Origin: Acuticoccus sp963704595
GTDB lineage: Bacteria; Pseudomonadota; Alphaproteobacteria; Rhizobiales; Amorphaceae
DNA: 64,000 nucleotides
Direction: 5' to 3'
NCBI GenBank assembly: GCA_963704595.1
Contig: OY969922.1
Coordinates: 4,402,001 to 4,466,000, forward strand
Numbering within the stretch: the stretch's first letter is position 1; each line of letters begins with the position of its first letter. Of this stretch, positions 57,630 through 64,000 are shown piece by piece. A model generated the notes under the pieces. That model searched no databases. It saw only the letters and a list, made by a program, of their open reading frames with translations, and was not told the DNA's origin. The position numbers and the translations under genes are program-made.

Positions 57630-57866
57630 ATGGAAACTGTTTTGGCACGGCGGTATGCGCCCGGAATTACCCGGCCGCGTTTGCTGTCTCGGATGAGGTT
57701 GTGGCTCGACGTGTGGTCCGAGCGTCGGACACTGGAGCGGCTCGACCGGCGCATGCTGGCCGATATCGGGATCGAGGAATACAGCGCCCGCAGGGAAGCG
57801 GCACGCCCATTGTGGGACGTGCCGTCGGAGCGCGACGGAGGACTGCGTTATGGGCTGGATCGCTGA
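57630..57866 (+). CDS. DUF1127 domain protein
   Basis: 78-residue basic protein of the DUF1127 (YjiS-like) family. The hallmark is RRTLERLDRRMLADIGIEEYSARREAARPLW (core LxRLDxRMLxDIG). Members in Rhizobium and Agrobacterium are small arginine-rich proteins involved in RNA turnover, phosphate or carbon metabolism and life-style changes. Here it is divergent from the LysR gene and may be its target. The start is typical; the gene ends one base before the convergent DUF1232 gene. Confidence 0.88.
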   Translation: METVLARRYAPGITRPRLLSRMRLWLDVWSERRTLERLDRRMLADIGIEEYSARREAARPLWDVPSERDGGLRYGLDR

Positions 57867-57867
57867 C

Positions 57868-58245
57868 TTATTCTGCCAGGGCCTTTTTGGCACGCTCACG
57901 ATGAGCGGCCGTGATGTGGGCGGCCATCATGCTGATCGCGCCGACCAGCACCGTGGCATCATCCGCAAAGCCAATCCCCAGAATTACATCCGGTAACGCG
58001 TCGATCGGTGCCACGAAGTAGGCGAGTGCGGCAAGCAGCGTCGCCCGCACACGGAACGGCACCTCGGGGTCCATCGCACAATAATACGCGGCGACGAGGT
58101 CGTGCGTAAACGGGATCTGGCGCGCCGCACGCTTCAGCGTGCGCCAGAACCCCCTCTTCACCACCTTCTCGCGCGCCGCGGCGTCGTCCGCGTCGAGCAC
58201 CGGCTCCGGCATCAGGATCTCGCCGTCGAGCGGGCTGCGGCTCAT
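57868..58245 (-). CDS. DUF1232 (YkvA-like) membrane protein
   Basis: 125 residues with the DUF1232 core in the middle: RAARQIPFTHDLVAAYYCAMDPEVPFRVRATLLAALAYFVAPIDALPDVILGIGFADDATV in outline (LAALAYFVxPxDxxPDxxxxxGxxDD). Probably membrane associated. The ATG overlaps the PCD stop (ATGA), placing it in the ispG-phhB unit. Function unknown. Confidence 0.9.
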   Translation of the reverse strand: MSRSPLDGEILMPEPVLDADDAAAREKVVKRGFWRTLKRAARQIPFTHDLVAAYYCAMDPEVPFRVRATLLAALAYFVAPIDALPDVILGIGFADDATVLVGAISMMAAHITAAHRERAKKALAE

Positions 58246-58525
58246 CGCGCGCGCCCCTCTGCGGCCTTGTCGACGGCCTTGGCGAGCGCGATGTCCTTTT
58301 CGGTCAGCGCGCCGGCGTCGTGCGTCGTGAGGCGGATCGAGACCTTGTTGTACACGTTCGACCACTCCGGGTGGTGGTTCATCTTCTCGGCCGCGAGCGC
58401 GACCTCTGTCATGAACGCGAAAGCCACCCGAAAGTTTGCAAACCTGAATTCGCGCGCGATCGCGACGCCGCCGTCTTCGAGGGTCCACCGGGGCGCGTGT
58501 GCGGCGACGTCGGCGGCATCCATCG

Positions 58526-58529
<4 letters not shown>
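58242..58529 (-). CDS. phhB: 4a-hydroxytetrahydrobiopterin dehydratase (pterin carbinolamine dehydratase)
   Basis: 95-residue PCD family protein recycling pterin cofactor for aromatic amino acid hydroxylases; a secondary role in pterin-linked regulation is known. Core marks: FRFANFRVAFAFMTEVALAAEKMNHHPEWSNVYNKVSIRLTTHDAGALTEKD in outline, with HHPEW carrying the catalytic histidines. The start at 58529 overlaps the ispG stop (ATGA); a second ATG at 58523 is possible. No phenylalanine hydroxylase gene lies in the window. Confidence 0.9.
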
Positions 58530-59779
<1,250 letters not shown>

Positions 59780-59869
59780 TGGCAAAGCCTCCAAAACCGT
59801 CCCCCGGATATATCGACGATCACCGCCGCCGACAACGCACCCGCCACAAAGCGCCGCGCCGACGACGCG

Positions 59870-60078
59870 CTCCCTCTTCCCTATTCCGGTGGAAGACCCG
59901 CCGGAGGCGTGTCTTCCCGCTTAGCGACATTCCGGCGGAGCCGACACCCTCACAACCCCGCGGAGCGGGGCGAGGGTCAAGGCCGAAGAGCGAAGCGTGC
60001 CTTGAGGCTCGCCCCGCTCCGCGGGAGAATTGACCACCGAGGGAGCTTAGAGGCACGGCCCCAGCAGCCGTTCCGCAA
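59870..60078. repeat. Structured ~210-bp intergenic repeat, copy 2
   Basis: Second copy of the element at 6640-6850, in the same orientation, filling most of the 308-bp gap between ispG and recQ. The remaining 90 bases upstream of ispG (59780-59869) hold no feature I recognise. The main hairpin has 18-bp perfect arms (CCCGCGGAGCGGGGCGAG at 59957-59974, CTCGCCCCGCTCCGCGGG at 60008-60025) with TCAAGGC/GCCTTGA pairing inside. The GGAAGAC/GTCTTCC hairpin is also conserved (about 59891-59917). On the minus strand the element follows the recQ stop by about ten bases. Confidence 0.78.
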
Positions 60079-60087
60079 GTCACGTCC

Positions 60088-61946
60088 TCAGGAGGACGCA
60101 CCCCCGACATATTCCCGCACAACCTCGAGGAAGGAAGGCGCGAGGTCCTTCAGCTTGCGTTCGCCGACGCCGTGGATGCCGCGCATCGCGTCCATGGTTT
60201 CCGGCACCTTCGCAGCCATCTCGATCAGCGAGCGGTCGGAGAAGATGACGTAGGCCGGGACGTCGCGCTCGTCCGCGAGAGTGCGGCGGCGGGCCTTCAG
60301 CGCTTCGAGAAGCGCCTTGTCGTAGTCGGTCGGCAGGTCGGCGGCGCTCGCCTTGGGCGTCTTGTCCTTGAGGGAGAGGGCATCCTTGCGCAGCGTCACG
60401 GTCTCCTCGCCCTTCAGGACCTTCCAGCCGGTTTCCGAAACGCGCCAGCCGCCGTGCCGCTCGGGGTCGGCGCCGGCGTAGCCGATCATGCCGATCTGGC
60501 GGAAGATCGAGCGCCACGCGTTCTTCGACTGGTCCTTGCCGACGCCGAAGGTCGGGAGCTGGTCGTGCCCGTGCTGCGTCACCTTGTCCGAGGGTTCGCC
60601 GCGCAGGATGTTGATGAGGTGCTCGACGCCGAACCGCTCGCGGGTGCGCACGACGGCCGACAGCGCCTTCTGCGCCAGCACCGTGGCGTCGAAGGTCTCG
60701 ACCTTGCCGCCGCACAGGTCGCAGTTGCCGCAGGGCTCGGCCTGCCTCGCCGAAATAGTCGAGCAGGACGACGCGGCGGCAGCGCGGCGCCTCGCACAGC
60801 GAAACCAGCGCATTCACCTTGGCGTGCTCGATGGCCTTCTGCTCGGGCGTGGTCTCGGCGCCCTCGATCCACTGGCGGAACTGGCGGATCTCGCCGAAGC
60901 CGTAGAGCGCGTGGGCGGTGGCGGGCAGGCCGTCGCGCCCGGCGCGGCCGATCTCCTGATAGTAGCTCTCGATGTTCTTCGGCAGGTCCATGTGGAAGAC
61001 GAACCGCACGTCCGGCTTGTCGACGCCCATGCCGAACGCGACGGTGGCGACCACGATCACCCCGTCCTCGCGCAAAAAGACGTCCTGGTTGTGGTCGCGT
61101 TCGCCGCGTTCGAGGCCCGCGTGGTAGGCGATCGCCTTCATCCCGCGCGCGGCGAGGAAGGCGGCGGTCTCGTCCACCTTGCGGCGGGACTGGCAGTAGA
61201 TGATGCCGCTCTCGCCTTCGTGCGCCTTGAGGAAGGCGAGGAGTTCGGCGCGGCCGTCCTGCCGCGCGGTCATCGCCAGCGAGATGTTGGGCCGGTCGAA
61301 CGAGCGGACGAACACCTTCGGCGTCGACGCGAACAGCCGTTCGCCGATGTCGTCGCGGGTGATCTTGTCGGCGGTCGCGGTGAAGGCGACGGTCTGGCGG
61401 ATGGCGAGATCGCGCCGGACTTCGCCGAGGAGCCGGTATTCGGGCCGGAAGTCGTGGCCCCACTGGGAGACGCAGTGCGCCTCGTCGACGGCCATCATCG
61501 TGATCGGCGCATCGCGCAGCGCATTCAGCGTCTCCACCGAGGAGAGGCGTTCGGGCGAGATGTAGAGGAGCTTGAGGTCGCCGTTCGCGGCGCGCGACGA
61601 GGAGCCGGTAGTTCTCCGACCCGTCGTTGGAGGAGTTGACCGCGCCGGCCTCCACCCCAAGGCCGCGCAGCGCCGACACCTGGTCGCGCATCAGCGCGAT
61701 GAGCGGCGAGACGACGATGGTGACGCCGGGCCGCATCAGCGCAGGCAACTGGTAGCAGAGCGACTTGCCGCCGCCCGTCGGCATCACGCCGAGCACTTCC
61801 TCGCCGGCGGCGACGGCGTCGACGATCTCCTGCTGGCCGGGGCGGAAGGTCTCGAAGCCGAAGACATCGCGCAAAATCTCGTCCGCGCCACGCCGGTCGC
61901 CGCCCGCGGGCGTCTTCGAGGGGGCGAGGTCGAGAAGATCGCTCAT
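60088..61946 (-). CDS. recQ: ATP-dependent DNA helicase RecQ (two frameshifts)
   Basis: 3'-5' helicase of recombination and repair. Helicase motifs: GVMPTGGGKSLCYQLPAL (motif I), AVDEAHCVSQWGHDFRPEY (II), GRAGRDGLPATA (VI). Then the zinc region (LCEAPRCRR ... EPCGNCDLCGGK), the RQC winged helix and a C-terminal HRDC domain (MRGIHGVGERKLKDLA). The frame breaks near 61592 (after YRLLVA) and near 60744 (after DYFGE), each by one extra base; 1859 minus 2 gives 619 codons in frame, the normal length. ATG at 61946 overlaps the dcd stop (ATGA). Confidence 0.88.
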
Positions 61947-63008
61947 GGCACCGCCTTGAAGTGCTTGGAGAGTTTCAGGGATTGCGCCTGATAGTTGGAC
62001 TTGATGCCCTCACCATACAACTGATCCGGCAATTCAGCCATACGTTCATACGCAAGCCGCGCCACAACCTGACCGTGCTCTAGGATGAACGGCACCTCGC
62101 GCGAGCGCACCTCCAAGCACCGCGCGCGACGGGACCGTGCCGAAGCCGGGGTCGAAGAAGCCCGCGTAGTGGGCGCGGAATTCGCCGACCAGCGGGTCGA
62201 ACGGGACCATCTCGGCAGCGTACTGCGGCGGGATCGTCACCGCCTCGCGGCTCATCAGGATGTAGAATTCGTTGGGATCGAGGATCAGGCGGCCGTCCTT
62301 GGCCTCGATCGGGTCCCAGAATTCGGCCATGTCGAGGCCGTCGCGCTTGTCGACGTCGATCAGCGCGGTGTGGCGCTTGGCGCGGTAGCCTGCCGGGCGG
62401 CCGGCCTCCGGCATCAGGTCGATGGAGACGTTGAGGCCGTCGTGGATGCGGGCCTCGGGCGTCGCGATGGGCGTCTCGCGGTTGACCTCGGCCAGCGCCT
62501 CGTCGGTGAGGCGGGCGTCGCCGCGGCGGAAGCGGATCTGGCTGAGGCGGGAGCCTGCGCGCACCAGGATAGGGAATGTGCGCGGCGAAATCTCCACCGC
62601 CAGCGCGCCGCGGTAGCCTGCGGGCGCGAAGTCGAACCCGCCCGCCCCGTCCGCGATCACGCGGGTGAAGACGTCGAGCCGGCCGGTCGAGCTCTTTGGG
62701 TTGGTGGAGGCGGCGACGTCGGCCGGGAGCGCCAGCTGCTCCTGCAGCGGCACGAGGTAGACGCAGCCGGTCTCCAGCACGGCGCCCTGCGACAGGTCGA
62801 TGGTGTGGAGGCGCACGCTCTCGACCTTGGCGGCCAGCCGCTCGCCCTTGCCGGGCAGGAAGCTCGCGCGGATGCGGTGCGCGACCGGGCCGAGACGCAG
62901 GTCGAGGCTCGCCGGCTGGAGCTGGCCGGGCTCGATGCCCGCGGCGGCGTCGATCGCCCCGTCCGCGATCAGCCGCTCGATCGCCTGCCGCGGCAGGATG
63001 CCTTCCAT
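61943..63008 (-). CDS. dcd: dCTP deaminase, long alphaproteobacterial form (one frameshift)
   Basis: Converts dCTP to dUTP (or onwards) for thymidylate synthesis. About 354 residues after correction, the long form with two dUTPase-like domains. Marks: LQPASLDLRLGPVAHRIRASFLPG, STNPKSSTGRLDVFTRVIAD, and HAGFFDPGFG near the end (here YAGFFDPGFGT). After PSRAVL the frame shifts: one extra base at about 62113 (on plus, cacctccaag). The corrected end reads EVRSREVPFILEHGQVVARLAYERMAELPDQLYG in outline and closes with LKLSKHFKAVP. ATG at 63008 is preferred to GTG at 63011. The stop overlaps recQ. Confidence 0.86.
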
Positions 63009-63114
63009 CACGCGCCCCTGAATTTTGTCATCAATTGTCAGCGTTAGCAGGCACGCGCGGGCGGCGCGACGGCAACCGGGTCGATATCCCAGCGTTCCAC
63101 CGCCGCCGCAACCC

Positions 63115-63402
63115 TCAGACGGGGCGGTAGAGGTCGCCCCACACGGGGTCCCAGGCGCTCTCGTCGCCCATCACCACCACCGGCATCTTCATGGTGTTGG
63201 CGAGCTGGATGGCGCCGCGGAAGGCGTCCTTGCGGGCGAGCGGCTCGCTGACCTTCTCCGCCTCGACCGGCTCGCCGGCAGGCGCGGTGCCGGGGCCCGG
63301 TACGTGGACCCGCGCCATTTCGGGGTCGCCCCCGGCGGCAAGTTCCAGCGTGATGGCATCGTCCTGGACTTCGTCCACGGTCTCGAATCTGTTGCGGCGC
63401 AC
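63115..63402 (-). CDS. Small hypothetical protein
   Basis: 95-residue acidic protein starting at a GTG (63402) that follows the upstream stop codon by 18 bases, with an AGGAC-type ribosome-binding site between. It opens RRNRFETVDEVQDDAITLELA and ends VVVMGDESAWDPVWGDLYRPV. No known motif, no membrane span. The tight spacing suggests co-transcription with the larger upstream gene. The family is unknown to me. Confidence 0.65.
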   Translation of the reverse strand: MRRNRFETVDEVQDDAITLELAAGGDPEMARVHVPGPGTAPAGEPVEAEKVSEPLARKDAFRGAIQLANTMKMPVVVMGDESAWDPVWGDLYRPV

Positions 63403-63420
63403 GGGGTCGTCCTTTCCGGC

Positions 63421-64000
63421 TCAATCCTCGTCGTCTTCGGTTTGAATGATCGTGGAGAGAATTTCCACCTCGCCGCCACGGTCGAGCAGCGCGGCGAGGC
63501 GCGGCTGCAGCGCCTCCACGTAGGCCTGCGCCGGTTCGCTGACCGGCCGCTCGTCGAACAGCCGCTCGGAGGTGGCGGTGACGACGATGAGTTCCTCGCT
63601 CGCCGGCGGGCGGAGCGTGATCGGCACGCCTAGCCCGGGCCGGCCGACCGTCACCGCCTCACGCGGCCGGAACGGCACATCCGGCCAGAGTTCGGCGTCG
63701 AGATGAACCACGGTGCCGTCGAGCGCGAAATAGTCGACCAGAACGTGGCTGGGGAATTCCGGCGTGGTGAAGTCGAGCTTGAGCATCTTGAAGGCGGCGA
63801 AACCCTGCTCGTACGGCTTGTCGCGCCTGGGAAGAACGAGCTTCTCGCCACCCGGACGGCTCTCCAGCACGGAAACGAGCTCGGCGAACGCGCAAGGAAT
63901 CCGGAGGACCGAGATGTCCGGCTCCACGGTTGCGACACCGGGGACGCCGTTCGCGGAGCGGATGACCGCGTCGCGCGCCGCCTCGGAGCCTGCGATCCCG
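63421..64000 (-). CDS. C-terminal part of a larger protein, DUF4384-like (5' end outside window)
   Basis: The frame is open from the stop at 63421 to the window edge (193 codons visible). A GTG at 63927 could start a 168-residue protein, but the preceding codons (SEAARDAVIRSANGVPGVATV) read as normal protein, so the gene very likely begins outside. The visible part contains PSHVLVDYFALDGTVVHLDAELW and a LIVVTATSERLF strand followed by EPAQAYVEALQPRLAALL. This resembles the C-terminal domain found behind serine/threonine kinases, caspase-like peptidases and DUF4384 proteins in Hyphomicrobiales. The nature of the N-terminal part is unknown. Confidence 0.6.
   Translation of the reverse strand, partial: GIAGSEAARDAVIRSANGVPGVATVEPDISVLRIPCAFAELVSVLESRPGGEKLVLPRRDKPYEQGFAAFKMLKLDFTTPEFPSHVLVDYFALDGTVVHLDAELWPDVPFRPREAVTVGRPGLGVPITLRPPASEELIVVTATSERLFDERPVSEPAQAYVEALQPRLAALLDRGGEVEILSTIIQTEDDED

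Noticed and set aside
60088..63008. recQ and dcd as true pseudogenes
   Set aside because: Both keep all motifs, their start/stop overlap is intact, and removing one or two bases restores the full family length. Decay would be expected to leave more damage; this remains to be confirmed by reads.

Overview
The window is about 64 kb of very GC-rich DNA with dense, often overlapping genes (ATGA, GTGA, TGATG junctions). It looks like a chromosomal segment of an alphaproteobacterium, probably of the order Hyphomicrobiales. Pointers are the CysN-CysC fusion, an IalB-family protein, a DUF1127 protein, an HWE-type histidine kinase, the long form of dCTP deaminase, TRAP and Liv transporters, and AlaRS and IspG sequences of alphaproteobacterial character. 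The order-level placement is inference. I saw no rRNA, tRNA, CRISPR array, transposase, integrase or phage gene.

Layout. 1-3.8 kb: a dipeptide/oligopeptide-type ABC transporter (substrate-binding protein and two permeases) on the minus strand. 4.1-6.6 kb, divergent: AtzG, AtzE and AtzH homologues followed by a cytosine-deaminase-type enzyme, a ureide/N-heterocycle module. 6.9-14.0 kb, minus strand: a polar amino-acid-type ABC transporter followed by a tightly overlapped N-carbamoylase, flavin reductase, DapA-like lyase and hydantoinase. 14.1-19.4 kb: a DUF4112 protein, a small protein, alaS, an Asp/Glu/hydantoin racemase and a DMT exporter. 19.5-32.3 kb, plus strand: an unbroken series of a molybdenum hydroxylase (FAD subunit, then a fused 2Fe-2S/Mo subunit), a 6-hydroxynicotinate-reductase-like flavoprotein, a UPF0280 (ApbE-like) protein, a DUF1185 protein, a cupin, a complete Liv-type ABC transporter with an EamA exporter inside it, and a MarR regulator. 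This is the best candidate for an undescribed catabolic system.

32.4-40.8 kb: signalling and miscellaneous genes (PAS-GGDEF-EAL protein, FMN reductase, secreted DUF1906 protein, SBP-PAS-HWE kinase with a single-domain response regulator, DsbA-like isomerase, SRPBCC/ArsR pair). 40.9-44.6 kb: sulfate activation operon cysQ-cysD-cysNC ending in a clear terminator. 44.7-50.4 kb: a 57-residue membrane protein and a TRAP transporter-amidase-TauE operon. 50.6-64 kb: mostly housekeeping and envelope genes (methyltransferase, esterase, mepA, msrA, rlmN, ialB-like, LysR regulator, DUF1127, DUF1232, phhB, ispG, recQ, dcd) and the C-terminal part of a larger protein running off the window.

Two cross-cutting observations matter. 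First, ten otherwise well-conserved genes are each broken by one to three single-base gains, at least 15 in all. Every one is +1, and removing the stated number of bases restores a family-typical length in all ten. This looks more like a systematic sequence error than decay, so I give full-length coordinates for these genes. Second, a ~210-bp structured repeat occurs twice, 53 kb apart (about 6640-6850 and 59870-60078). Both copies lie in the same orientation just downstream of a minus-strand stop codon, and the long stem shows compensatory changes.
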